Positions 50,245-59,462 of a DNA stretch of 64,000 nucleotides are shown here, in pieces; position 1 is the stretch's first letter, and every line of letters begins with the position of its first letter. A model generated the notes under the pieces. That model was not told the origin of the DNA. It searched no databases and saw only the letters and a list, made by a program, of their open reading frames with translations. The stretch comes from Arthrobacter sp. OVS8 (GTDB lineage Bacteria > Actinomycetota > Actinomycetes > Actinomycetales > Micrococcaceae), in assembly GCA_028370155.1 (NCBI GenBank), contig CP116670.1, forward strand, positions 4,111,014 through 4,175,013, written 5' to 3'. The translations under genes were made by a program, and so were the position numbers.

Positions 50245-50564
50245 GGGGACGCCGTCGGACGACAGCCCCGTGCCCGGCGCTCCTGTAGACTGACATTCTT
50301 ATGGACAGTAAATCTAGGTGCCGGCCTGGGGGCTGTCAGCGGGGAACGGAAACCCTTCCCGCGCAGTCCACCCGAAGAGCCGGCAAACCCCGTTCACGCG
50401 CCCATCACTCTCCGGCGGCACACCGGCCCCTTGTTTTCCAGGGAAGCCGTGCCTCCCAGGAAGCCAGTGCCTACCAAGACCAAGGGTCGGCCGCGGCCGA
50501 CCACCCTCCGCCAGGCATCTTCCACAAGCAGCCACTCCGGGCAGCTCCGAAAGCGGGCCGCTAA
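50245..50564 (+). other. Long leader upstream of CNNM genes
   Basis: 320 bases. A TAGACT box at 50286-50291 predicts a transcript starting near 50298, giving a 5' region of about 265 bases. It includes an imperfect GC hairpin at 50339-50362 and an 18-base perfect palindrome GGTCGGCCGCGGCCGACC at 50485-50502. An open frame of 87 codons (50301-50564) begins 9 bases after the -10 box and stops directly before the ATG of the next gene, but its composition (Arg/Ala/Pro/His rich, no fold) looks non-coding. A regulatory leader is possible. Confidence 0.5.
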
Positions 50565-51901
50565 ATGGAGTGGCTCCTTCTCGGTGCAGGCCTGCTGCTC
50601 ATCCTCGGAACCGGCTTCTTCGTAGCCGTTGAATTCTCGCTCGTTGCCCTTGACCAGGCGACGGTCCAGCGCGCCGTTGATGACGGCGACACTGCCGCCG
50701 TCCCCCTGCTCAAATGCCTTAAGTCCCTGTCCACGCAGCTCTCCAGCTGCCAGCTGGGCATCACCATCACCACGCTCCTCACCGGCTACGTCATGGAACC
50801 GTCTGTCGGCCAGCTGCTCGAGGGCCCGCTGAGCGCCCTGGGGCTGCCGGACGCCGCAGTTTCCTCCGTGTCGCTGATCCTTGCGATGGCCTTCGCGACG
50901 CTCCTGTCCATGCTGATCGGCGAGCTGGTGCCGAAGAACATGGCCATTGCGCTGTCGTTCCAGGTGGGCAAGGCCCTGGCCCGCCCGCAGCTGATCTTCA
51001 CGGCAGTCTTCAAACCCGCCATCGTGGTGCTCAACGGCTTCTCCAACAAGGTGCTCAATATCTTCGGCCTCGAGGCCAAGGAAGAGATTTCGGGGCTCGG
51101 ACTCCGGCGGAGCTGGCCTCCCTCGTGCGCCGCTCGGCGGCGATGGGAACCCTCGACGCCGGCACCGCCAACTTCATCGCCCGGACGCTCAAGTTCTCGG
51201 GCCGGACAGCAGCGGACGTTATGACGCCCCGCATCCGGGTCGAGACCATCGACGGCGACCAGCCCGTGTCCGACATTGTGGAGGCCGCACGCCGCACCGG
51301 CTATTCGCGGTTCCCGGTCATCGGCGAATCCTCGGACGACATCCGCGGCGTGGTGCACATCAAAAAGGCCATCGCCGTTCCGTCGGACCGCCGCGCCAAA
51401 CTGGAAGCCGGCGCCATCATGACCGATGTCCTCCGGGTTCCAGAAACCATCCACCTGGACGCCCTTCTGGCGGAACTGCGCGAAGGGAACCTGCAACTGG
51501 CCGTGGTCCTGGACGAGTACGGCGGAACCGCCGGCATCGCCACCCTGGAGGACCTGGTTGAGGAAATCGTCGGAGAAGTGGCCGATGAACACGACAAGGT
51601 CCGGCCGGGCCTGCTGCAGAGCGCGTCCGGTGACTGGTACTTCCCGGGCCTGCTCCGCCCGGACGAACTCTCCGAACAGATCCCGGGCCTGACCGTGCCC
51701 GACGAGTCTGCCTACGAAACGGTGGGAGGCTACGTCATGAGCAAGTTGGGCCGGATCGCCGCGGTGGGGGACACCGTGGACGTCCATGGCGGCACGCTGG
51801 CCGTCACCCGGATGGACGGGCGCAGGATCGACCGGATCTGCTTCAAACCCGCCCGGGTGCACCATGACGAGCGCTCCAACGGCCAGGTCGGTGCAGCATG
51901 A
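50565..51901 (+). CDS. CNNM/CorC-type membrane protein, first copy
   Basis: 445 residues after restoring one base near 51095. The N-terminal CNNM (DUF21) domain has three or four helices: MEWLLLGAGLLLILGTGFFV, SCQLGITITTLLTGYVMEPS, LILAMAFATLLSMLIGELVP. A CBS pair (FSGRTAADVMTPRIRVETID, VDIRGVVHI-like segment, ELREGNLQLAVVLDEYGG) and a CorC/HlyC domain (SAYETVGGYVMSKLGRIAAV) follow. Such proteins handle Mg2+ or Co2+ efflux. Overlaps the second copy by ATGA; the long leader upstream may be regulatory. Confidence 0.87.
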
Positions 51902-52962
51902 GTGACTGGTTAGGGATCTTTTGGCTTGTTGTCCTGCTGCTCGGCAACGCCTTCTTCGTTGGCGCAGAGTTTGCGGTCATGTCCGCTCGCCGGAGCCAGA
52001 TCGAGCCGCTTGCCGAGGCAGGCTCCAAGCGTGCGCAAACCACCCTGCGGGCGATGGAAAACGTCTCCCTCATGCTGGCCTGCGCCCAGTTGGGCATTAC
52101 CGTTTGTTCGCTGCTGATTCTGCAGGTCGCGGAACCGGCCATCCACCACCTGATGGTGGTGCCGCTGGAGGCAGTCGGTGTTCCGGCCGAGGTCGCGGAC
52201 ATTGCGGCGTTCGCCGTCGCACTGGCGCTGGTCACGTTCCTGCACGTCACGATCGGCGAGATGGTGCCGAAGAACATTTCGGTCTCCGTGGCGGACAAGG
52301 CGGCCCTGCTGCTGGCCCCGCCGCTGATGTTCGTCGCCCGGCTGGTGAAGCCGGTGATTGTGGCCCTCAACTGGTCCGCGAACCACATCCTGAAACTGAT
52401 GCGGATCGAGCCCAAGGACGAAGTCACCTCCTCCTTCACGCTCGAGGAGGTCCAGTCGATCGTGCAGGAATCCACCCGCCACGGGCTGGTGGACGACGAC
52501 GCCGGACTCATCACCGGAGCGCTGGAGTTCTCCGAGCACACGGCGTCGCGCGTGATGGTCCCGTTGGACAAACTGGTGATGATGAAGTCGGCCACCACGC
52601 CGGTGGAGTTTGAAAAGGCGGTCAGCCGGACCGGGTTCTCACGCTTCCCGATGCTGGACGATGACGGGATGCTCTCCGGCTACCTCCACATCAAGGATGT
52701 GCTCTCCATTCCGGATGCGGCGTACCACCAGCCGATCGCCGAAAGCCACATCCGGTCCCTGGCGAACCTGTCCATGGACGACGAGATCGAGAAGGCCATG
52801 TCCGTGATGCAGCGGACCGGATCGCACCTGGCGCGCGTGATCGGCCCGGACGGCAAGACCCAGGGCGTGCTGTTCCTCGAGGATGTCATCGAGGAGCTGG
52901 TCGGCGAGATCAGGGACGCCACGCAGGCCACCGGCTACCGGAGGCTCGGGCAGGACCAGTAG
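51898..52962 (+). CDS. CNNM-type membrane protein, second copy
   Basis: Intact, 354 residues. MSDWLGIFWLVVLLLGNAFF, MLACAQLGITVCSLLILQVA and VTFLHVTIGEMVPKNISVSV are the CNNM domain; CBS pair: FSEHTASRVMVPLDKLVMMK and MQRTGSHLARVIGPDGKTQG. Lacks the CorC C-terminal domain, unlike the first copy. Paired short and long CNNM genes are usual in actinobacteria and may form a heterodimer. Confidence 0.87.
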   Translation: MSDWLGIFWLVVLLLGNAFFVGAEFAVMSARRSQIEPLAEAGSKRAQTTLRAMENVSLMLACAQLGITVCSLLILQVAEPAIHHLMVVPLEAVGVPAEVADIAAFAVALALVTFLHVTIGEMVPKNISVSVADKAALLLAPPLMFVARLVKPVIVALNWSANHILKLMRIEPKDEVTSSFTLEEVQSIVQESTRHGLVDDDAGLITGALEFSEHTASRVMVPLDKLVMMKSATTPVEFEKAVSRTGFSRFPMLDDDGMLSGYLHIKDVLSIPDAAYHQPIAESHIRSLANLSMDDEIEKAMSVMQRTGSHLARVIGPDGKTQGVLFLEDVIEELVGEIRDATQATGYRRLGQDQ

Positions 52963-52980
52963 CCGCGTTCAGGCTCGGAG

Positions 52981-53017
52981 GTAGCCCTAAATAGGAATGA
53001 TTCCTATTTAGGGCTAC
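52981..53017. promoter_or_regulatory. Perfect 37-nt palindrome upstream of znuA (Zur-type operator)
   Basis: Arms GTAGCCCTAAATAGGAAT and ATTCCTATTTAGGGCTAC (18 bp each) around a central G. The core GGAATGATTCC resembles actinobacterial Zur boxes (TGAAAATGATTTTCA type). Placed 55 bases before the znuA start and 19 bases after the cnnm2 stop. It could also act as a terminator hairpin, but no T-run follows. Confidence 0.65.
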
Positions 53018-53071
53018 ACTCAAAGCTGTTCCTATTGCTCCTGATTCTCAATAACAGATCCGAGGTTTCCC

Positions 53072-54048
53072 GTGCGTCGTCCCGTTGCCCGTGCCATCGT
53101 TGCCGCTTTTGCCGGCCTGAGCGTGCTCCTGACGGCCTGCGGTCCGACGTCGGACAACCCCGGGGAAGCGCCGACGACGGCATCGTCGACGTCGTCGCCT
53201 CCACCAGTGTTTACGGTGACATCGTCGGTGCCATCGGCGGCGACAAGGTGCGCGTCAGCTCCATCATCAACCGAACCAGCCAGGACCCGCACTCCTATGA
53301 GGCGACAACCCAGGACAAGCTGGCTATATCCAAGGCCGAGCTGGTGGTGGAAAACGGCGGCGGCTATGACGATTTCATCCATAAGCTTGCCGAAGACACG
53401 GGGCTCGACGAGGGCAACGTCCTGAACGCCGTGGAGGTTTCCGGGCTGGCTCCGGAAGAAACTGCCGGCGCATCTGCCACCGCCGGAGCATCCGCCGACG
53501 CGGACGGCCACGGCCACGAACACGAGGGATTCAACGAGCACGTCTGGTACAGCCTGCCCGCCATGGCCCGGCTGGCTGACGCCGTCGCGGCCAAGCTGGG
53601 CGAGCTTGAACCGTCCTCCGCGGGGACGTTCCGCAACAATGCCGAGGCCTTCAAGGAGTCGCTCGGCGGGCTCGAAACGAAGCTGTCGGACATCAAGGCG
53701 TCCGCAGGCGCGGCGCCTGTCGCCGTGACGGAACCGGTGCCGCTCTACCTGCTCGAGGCCGCCGGCCTGGACAACCAGACCCCGGATGAGTACACCGCGG
53801 CGATCGAAGAGGACACCGACGTGCCGCCTGCAGTCCTGAAGGCGACCACCGACCTCATGAAGTCGGGCAGTATCAGGCTGCTCGCCTACAACCAGCAGAC
53901 CGAAGGCCCGCAGACGGTCGACGTCAAGGACGCGGCAACTGCCGCAGGCGTCCCCGTGGTGAATTTCAGCGAGACACTGCCGGAGGGTAAGTCCTACGTG
54001 CAGTGGATGTCCGGGAATGTCGACAACATTGGCAAGGCACTGGCCTAA
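53072..54048 (+). CDS. znuA: Zinc ABC transporter substrate-binding lipoprotein
   Basis: 325 residues after restoring one base near 53165. Lipoprotein signal ending LTAC; then IVDVVASTSVYGDIVGAIGG, DPHSYEATTQDKLAISKAEL (metal His), VVENGGGYDDFIHKLAED, a His-rich loop (DGHGHEHEGFNEHVW with the second metal His), AVTEPVPLYLLEAAGLDN, and the C-terminal PVVNFSETLPEGKSYVQWM. Cluster A-I metal-binding protein of a zinc importer. The His loop is the zinc hallmark. Follows the palindromic operator. Confidence 0.9.
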
Positions 54049-54203
54049 GATTAGCGGGACAGCGTGAGCTGACCGCACAGCGAGACAGGCCCGCCGGACG
54101 GATCAGCGAAAAACCAGCCAGACACCCCGCCCGGACATCCCAGCCGGACACCCCAGGCGCAGCGCGCGAGCCGCGGCTTGCGCAGAATTCGAGGAAAGCC
54201 AAG

Positions 54204-55019
54204 TTGACACCCGTAGTGAGCCTCCGTGGAGCCTCCCTGGCGTTCGGCAAGCGCACTTTGTGGGAGGGCCTAGATCTGGACATCAATGCGGGTGAATTTT
54301 TCGCCGTCCTTGGCCCCAACGGCAGCGGCAAAACGACCTTCCTCAAGGTCCTGCTGGGCCTGCAGGAGCTGAGCTCCGGTTCGGCCACGCTTGCCGGCCG
54401 GCCCGTGGAACGGGGCAGCCGGGGGATCGGCTATGTCCCGCAGCAGAAGTCCTTCGACCCTGACACGCCGCTGCGCGCCCGCGACCTCGTGGGGCTCGGC
54501 GTCGACGGCCACCGCTGGGGCGTCCGGCTGGGCGGGGCGAAAGTCAACCGCAGAATCGATGAACTGCTCGACCTCGTGGGGGCCTCCGAGTACGCGAAGG
54601 TTCCCGTGGGCCAGCTCTCCGGCGGGGAACAGCAGCGGCTGCGGGTGGCCCAGGCCCTGGCCGCCGACCCCAAGGTGCTGCTCTGCGATGAACCCCTGCT
54701 CTCCCTCGACCTGCAGCACCAGCAGGCCGTCAGTGCCTTGATCAACAAGCAGTGCCACGACCAGGACAGTGCCGTGGTCTTCGTAACGCACGAGATCAAC
54801 CCGATCATGGACTATGTTGACCGGGTCCTGTACCTGGCGGGCGGGCGGTTCCGGGTGGGGCCACCGGAGGAGGTTATGACCACGGAAGTGCTGTCCGACC
54901 TCTATGGCAGCCACGTCGAAGTGATCAACGCCAACGGCCGCCTGATCGTCGTCGGACTCCCCGATGCCACGACGCATCACCACGAGGACGCCCACGCGGT
55001 GGCCGGGGAGATGGGCTAG
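54204..55019 (+). CDS. znuC: Zinc ABC transporter ATPase
   Basis: Intact, 271 residues, TTG 54204 with AGGAAAG upstream; GTG 54216 is the alternative. Walker A GPNGSGKTT, signature LSGGEQQRLRVAQAL, Walker B VLLCDEPLLSLDLQ, H-loop VTHEIN. The C-terminal tail carries a His cluster (ATTHHHEDAHA), common in ZnuC. Provides energy to ZnuA/ZnuB. Its stop is followed without gap by the znuB ATG. Confidence 0.92.
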   Translation: MTPVVSLRGASLAFGKRTLWEGLDLDINAGEFFAVLGPNGSGKTTFLKVLLGLQELSSGSATLAGRPVERGSRGIGYVPQQKSFDPDTPLRARDLVGLGVDGHRWGVRLGGAKVNRRIDELLDLVGASEYAKVPVGQLSGGEQQRLRVAQALAADPKVLLCDEPLLSLDLQHQQAVSALINKQCHDQDSAVVFVTHEINPIMDYVDRVLYLAGGRFRVGPPEEVMTTEVLSDLYGSHVEVINANGRLIVVGLPDATTHHHEDAHAVAGEMG

Positions 55020-55909
55020 ATGGACCTGGACAACCTGCTCAACTCAATCTTCAACTTCGAAAACTACGGCGAACTCCTTGTGCTGGTCCAGAACTCCTCT
55101 GGGCGGGCGCGGTCCTGGGCCTGCTGGGCGGGCTGATAGGAACCTTCGTGATGAAGCGTGACCTGGCCTTCGCCGTCCACGGGATCTCCGAACTTTCATT
55201 TGCCGGCGCGGCCTTTGCCCTGCTGATCGGGGCCGACATCGTCCTGGGCTCCCTGGCGGGATCCGTCGTGGCGGCGCTGCTGCTGGGCCTGCTGGGCGTA
55301 CGCGCCCGGGACAAGAACTCGATCATCGGCGTCATCATGCCCTTCGGGCTGGGCCTGGGCATCCTTTTCCTGTCGCTGTATGAGGGGCGGGCCGCGAACA
55401 AGTTTGGCCTGCTCACCGGCCAGATCGTCTCGGTCGGCACCGTCCAGCTGCAGGTGCTGGCGGTGGCCGCCGTTGTTGTGATGATCGCCCTGGTGGCGAT
55501 CTGGCGTCCGCTGACCTTCGCCAGCGTGGACCCCGACGTGGCGTCGGCCCGCGGCGTACCCGTGCGGGCTCTCGCCATCGGGTTCATGCTGCTGCTCGGC
55601 GTCAGCGTGGCGCTCTCCATCCAGATTGTCGGCGCCCTGCTGGTGCTGGCGCTGCTGATCACTCCAGCTGCGGCCGCCATGCGGGTGACGTCGTCGCCGC
55701 GTCTGGTGGTGGTCCTGAGCGTCGTGTTTGCCGTGACGGCGACGGTGGGCGGCATCCTGCTGGCCCTCGGCGGCCGGATCCCGATCAGCCCCTACGTGAC
55801 CACACTGTCCTTCCTCATCTATGTCGTGTGCCGGGTGATCGGCGGCGTTCGTGCCAAACGCGGCCTGAACGGCCGGGTGCTGAGCGAGTCGGCGGTGCCG
55901 GCGGCCTGA
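55020..55909 (+). CDS. znuB: Zinc ABC transporter permease
   Basis: 296 residues after restoring one base near 55100. About eight helices: GAVLGLLGGLIGTFVMKRDL, AVHGISELSFAGAAFALLIG (the conserved HxxS/T segment of the ABC-3 family), LAIGFMLLLGVSVALSIQIV and LLVLALLITPAAAAMRVT. The ITPAAAA motif marks metal permeases of this class. Last gene of znuACB. Confidence 0.92.
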
Positions 55910-55935
55910 GGCGCCGCAGCCGGAAACCCGAAGTG

Positions 55936-55980
55936 TGCATCACTGCAAGTATGCATTTGTGCAAACATTGCAGTTGTGCA
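55936..55980. promoter_or_regulatory. Phased TGCA array upstream of tetR
   Basis: TGCA occurs at 55936, 55944, 55952, 55960, 55969 and 55977, that is every 8 (once 9) bases. Within it TGCAA-ACA-TTGCA (55960-55972) and TTGCA-GTTG-TGCAA (55968-55981) are perfect palindromes. It ends 11 bases before the tetR ATG, over the expected promoter. A multi-dimer operator for the adjacent TetR protein is the simplest reading. Confidence 0.65.
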
Positions 55981-55991
55981 ATTCTTGAGCC

Positions 55992-56621
55992 ATGACTAAT
56001 GCCGTTTCGCTGCCCCTGCGTGAGCGAAAGAAGGCTGAGACCTGGACGGCCCTCCACGAGGCTGCCGCCTCGCTTGCCCTGCAGCACGGCGTCGAGCAGG
56101 CCACGGTAGAGGCCATCGCAGCAAGTGCCGGCGTCTCCCCGCGGACGTTCTTCAACTATTTCCAGGCAAAGGAAGACGCCATCCTGGGCCTCCGTGAGCC
56201 TGTCCTGGAAGCCTCGCTGCTCGCCGAAATCTCCGTCACGGCCGACGATCTGGTGGGGCAGGTGTCGCGCCTCCTCATGACCGTTGCCTCCACCGCGCTC
56301 GGGGGCGACGACCGCGCACGCCGCCGCCAGCTGATCGCCCGGGATCCCCACCTGGGCCGCCGCCACATGGATTACATGGTCAAAGCCGAAACCTTGGTCT
56401 GCCAGGGGCTGGCCGGCGTGCTGGCTGAGGAGTCCGCCTGGGCGGACGGCGTCGAAGGCTTCGGCCCCGAGGAATCCGCGCGCATGCTGGTGATGATCGC
56501 CGGCGTCCCCATCCGCTTCAAACTCACCTCCGCTGATTTTGACCCCGTTGAGGGCATCTCCGCGGAAACTCTCCAACCCTCGTTGGCGCTGCTCCGCCAT
56601 TTACTAAGGAAACTCTCATGA
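55992..56621 (+). CDS. TetR-family regulator
   Basis: Intact, 209 residues. HTH: ASLALQHGVEQATVEAIAAS and AGVSPRTFFNYFQAKEDAIL; the rest is a helical ligand domain ending RHLLRKLS. Its stop overlaps the start of the MFS gene (ATGA), so it is the local repressor of the efflux pump, probably binding the TGCA array upstream. The inducer is unknown. Confidence 0.9.
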   Translation: MTNAVSLPLRERKKAETWTALHEAAASLALQHGVEQATVEAIAASAGVSPRTFFNYFQAKEDAILGLREPVLEASLLAEISVTADDLVGQVSRLLMTVASTALGGDDRARRRQLIARDPHLGRRHMDYMVKAETLVCQGLAGVLAEESAWADGVEGFGPEESARMLVMIAGVPIRFKLTSADFDPVEGISAETLQPSLALLRHLLRKLS

Positions 56622-58238
56622 CCACGCAACCTGTCACCGCCACGGGACCGGCCGGGGAAAAGCAGCACATGGTGCTGATGTTCGTGGGCCTGATGCTCTC
56701 GATGCTTCTGGCGGCCCTGAACCAGACAGTGCTCAGCACGGCACTGCCCACCATCGTCGGAGAACTCCACGGCGTCAGCGACATGCTGTGGGTCATCACC
56801 GCCTTTATTCTCGCCTCCACCATCACCATGCCCATCTACGGCAAACTCGGCGACCTCATGGGACGCAAAGCCCTGCTGATCGCCGCCATCATCCTGTTCA
56901 TGATCGGTTCCGTCATCGGCGGCCTGGCCAACGACATGGGTGTGCTCATCACCGCCCGCGTCGTCCAGGGTCTCGGCGGCGGCGGTCTGATGATCCTCTC
57001 CCAGGCGGTCATCGCCGACGTCGTGCCGCCCCGCGAACGTGGCAAATACATGGGGATGATGGGCGGGGTCTTCGCGATCGCCTCGGTCGCCGGCCCGCTC
57101 CTGGGCGGCTGGTTCACTGAAGGTCCCGGCTGGCGCTGGGTGTTCTGGATCAACATTCCCCTCGGTCTGCTGGCACTGGCGGCGCTGTCTTCTTCCTGAA
57201 GCTGCCCAAACACCGCGGCAAACCGCGCCTGGACCTCGGCGGCATGGTGCTGCTCGCGATCGCCACGACCTGCCTCGTGCTGTTCGCGACCTGGGGCGGC
57301 GGCAAGTACGAATGGAACGATCCGATCATCCTGGGCCTGATCGCCGGCACAATTGCCAGTGCGGTTGCCTTCGTCCTGGTGGAGCGGCGCACGGCGGAGC
57401 CGATCATTCCGCTGCACCTGTTCAAGGATCTCAACTTCAACCTCTCGACCATTGCCGGGCTGCTGATCGGCGTGGCCATGTTCGGAGCGATCGGCTACCT
57501 GCCCACGTATCTGCAGATGGCATTCAGCGTCAACGCCACCGAATCCGGGCTGCTGATGATCCCGATGATGGGCGCCCTGCTGGTCGCCTCGGTAGTGTCC
57601 GGGCAGCTCGTCAGCCGCACCGGCCGCTACAAGTGGATGCCGATTGCCGGCGGCCTGCTGGTCGCGATCGCCCTGGTGCTGCTCTCCACCCTCAAGCCGG
57701 GAGCGCCGCTCTGGGAAATCTGCGCCTACCTGGCCGTGATGGGGCTGGGGCTGGGCCTGAGCATGCAGATCATGGTGCTGATCGTGCAGAACTCGTTCCC
57801 GCTGCGCGAAGTCGGCACCGCGACGGCGTCGAACAACTTCTTCCGGCAGATCGGGGCCACCCTCGGCTCCGCGGTGGTGGGAAGCCTCTTCGCGAGCCGG
57901 CTGGCCGAACTGCTCACGGAGCGTATGCCGGCTGCCGCAGCCGGGGAGGCACGCCGGGAGGTTCGAACTCACTCACTCCGGCGGTGGTCAGCCAGCTGCC
58001 GGCGCCGGTCAAGGAAGCCATTATCTCTTCCTACAACGACGCCCTGACGCCCATCTTCGTCTGGATGGTGCCGCTTGCACTGGCGGCCGCCGTGCTGATG
58101 TGCTTCGTCAAGCAGAAGCCGCTGGCCACCGCCATTGAGCACGATGTTCTGTCCGAATCCATTTCGGAGGGCAACATCCTGATTACGGCCGACGACGCCG
58201 ACGACGCTCTTGCTCCCGCCAGCGGGTCCAGGAACTAG
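56618..58238 (+). CDS. MFS drug efflux transporter, DHA2/EmrB-QacA family
   Basis: 540 residues after restoring two bases (near 57185 and 57955). Fourteen-helix DHA2 layout: MVLMFVGLMLSMLLAALNQT, the motif-A loop GKLGDLMGRKALL, motif C GGVFAIASVAGPLLGGWFTE (GxxxGPxxGG), WRWVFWINIPLGLLALAAL, and later TATASNNFFRQIGATLGSAV. Proton-driven multidrug export. Convergent with zur: the two stop codons share CTAG at 58235-58238. Confidence 0.9.
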
Positions 58239-58691
58239 GCGGTATTCCGGGCCGTGCACTCCGGGCACAACCCGAAAATTTCGACGGTGTGTTCCACCGC
58301 GGTGAAGCCGTGCTCGGTGGCAGTCCTCGCAGCCCAGGCCTCGACCGCGGGAGCCTCGACTTCAACGGCCTTGCCGCAGCTGCGGCACAGCAGGTGGTGA
58401 TGGTGGCCGGTGACGGCGCAGCGCCGGTACACGGCCTCGCCGTCCGTATTCCGGAGGACGTCCACCAGACCCTCATCAGCGAGGGACTGCAGGATCCGGT
58501 ATGACGTGGCGAGGGATACCGACGTGCCGCGCTCCTGCAGGATGCGGTGCAGCTCCTGGGTGCTGACGAAGTCAGTCAGCTCGTCCAGGACCGCGCTGAC
58601 CGCGAGCCGCTGCTTCGTGACACGCTGCTCCTTGGCCGCGGGGGAGCGGCGCCGTTGTCCGGCTGCCGTTGGCGGTGGCGCCCTGGGACAT
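58235..58691 (-). CDS. zur: Fur-family zinc regulator Zur
   Basis: 152 residues after restoring two C in a C-run near 58645 (C7 read as C5); start ATG 58691 (MSQGATANGSRTTAPLP). Fur winged helix RLAVSAVLDELTDFVSTQEL, HRILQERGTSVSLATSYRIL; regulatory zinc residues in AVYRRCAVTGHHHHLLCRSC (Cys...His-x-His); structural zinc CRSC and CPEC. The Cys plus HxH set is the Zur pattern rather than Fur or PerR. Expected to repress znuACB through the 52981 palindrome. Confidence 0.87.
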
Positions 58692-58784
58692 CGTGGAACT
58701 CGCTTCGCTGGTGGTCTCGATACGGGGTGGTGGCAAGGTCCCAGATTACCAGCAGGGCACGTGGACACCGCTTTGCCGGAACCC

Positions 58785-58790
58785 TAGGCT
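58785..58790 (+). promoter_or_regulatory. Leaderless -10 box (TAGGCT) of MBL gene
   Basis: TAGGCT ends 6 bases before ATG 58797, supporting that ATG over the in-frame one at 58800. Confidence 0.55.
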
Positions 58791-58796
58791 GGCCGG

Positions 58797-59449
58797 ATGA
58801 TGCTGACCAAATTCACGCATTCCTGTGTCCGGCTGGAGAAGGACGGCAAAGTGCTGGTGTTCGATCCGGGGAACTTCTCGGAGACGGACCTGGCCCTCGC
58901 CGGAGCCGACGCCGTGCTCATCACGCACGAGCATCCCGACCACATCGACATCGACGCCGTCACCGCCGCACTGCTGGCCGGCGATTCGCTGCACCTTTTC
59001 GCGCCGGACGGCGTTGCGGCGCAACTGCGGAGAAGGCGCCCGACGCCGGGCACCGGATCCACGGTGGCCCCCGGCGAGGACTTCGAGACGGCCGGATTCT
59101 CCATCCGGACGTTTGGCGGCCAGCACGCGGTGATCCATCCGCAGATTCCGGTGGTGGCCAACATAGGCTACTTCGTGGACTCCAACGTCTACCACCCCGG
59201 CGATTCCTTCATAGTGCCCGACGGCGTGACCGTGCGGACGCTGCTGGTGCCGATCCACGCACCCTGGAACAAGGTGGGGAGGTGGTGGACTTCGTGATCG
59301 GCGTCCGCGCCCCGAAGGCCTTCCCGATCCACGACGCCCTGCTCAATGACAACGGGCGCGGACTGGTGGAAGGGCACGTGACCAGGTTCGGCGCCAAGTA
59401 CGGCACCGAATACCGGCACCTCTCCAGCGGGGACACCGTCGAGGTGTAG
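58797..59449 (+). CDS. MBL-fold metal-dependent hydrolase
   Basis: 217 residues after restoring one G near 59275. LTKFTHSCVRLEKDGKVLVF, the zinc motif LITHEHPDHIDIDAV (HxHxDH), FGGQHAVIHPQIPVVANIGY, DSNVYHPGDSFIVPD, and the terminal HxDALLNDNGRG-like segment IHDALLNDNGRGLVEGH. UlaG/RomA-like lactonase or phosphodiesterase class; substrate unknown. Leaderless. Confidence 0.87.
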
Positions 59450-59462
59450 GCAGCAGTCGAGC

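Noticed and set aside
50301..50564. 87-residue protein before the CNNM genes
   Set aside because: Composition lacks hydrophobic core and no RBS is needed only if leaderless; kept as a leader-peptide possibility but not called a gene.
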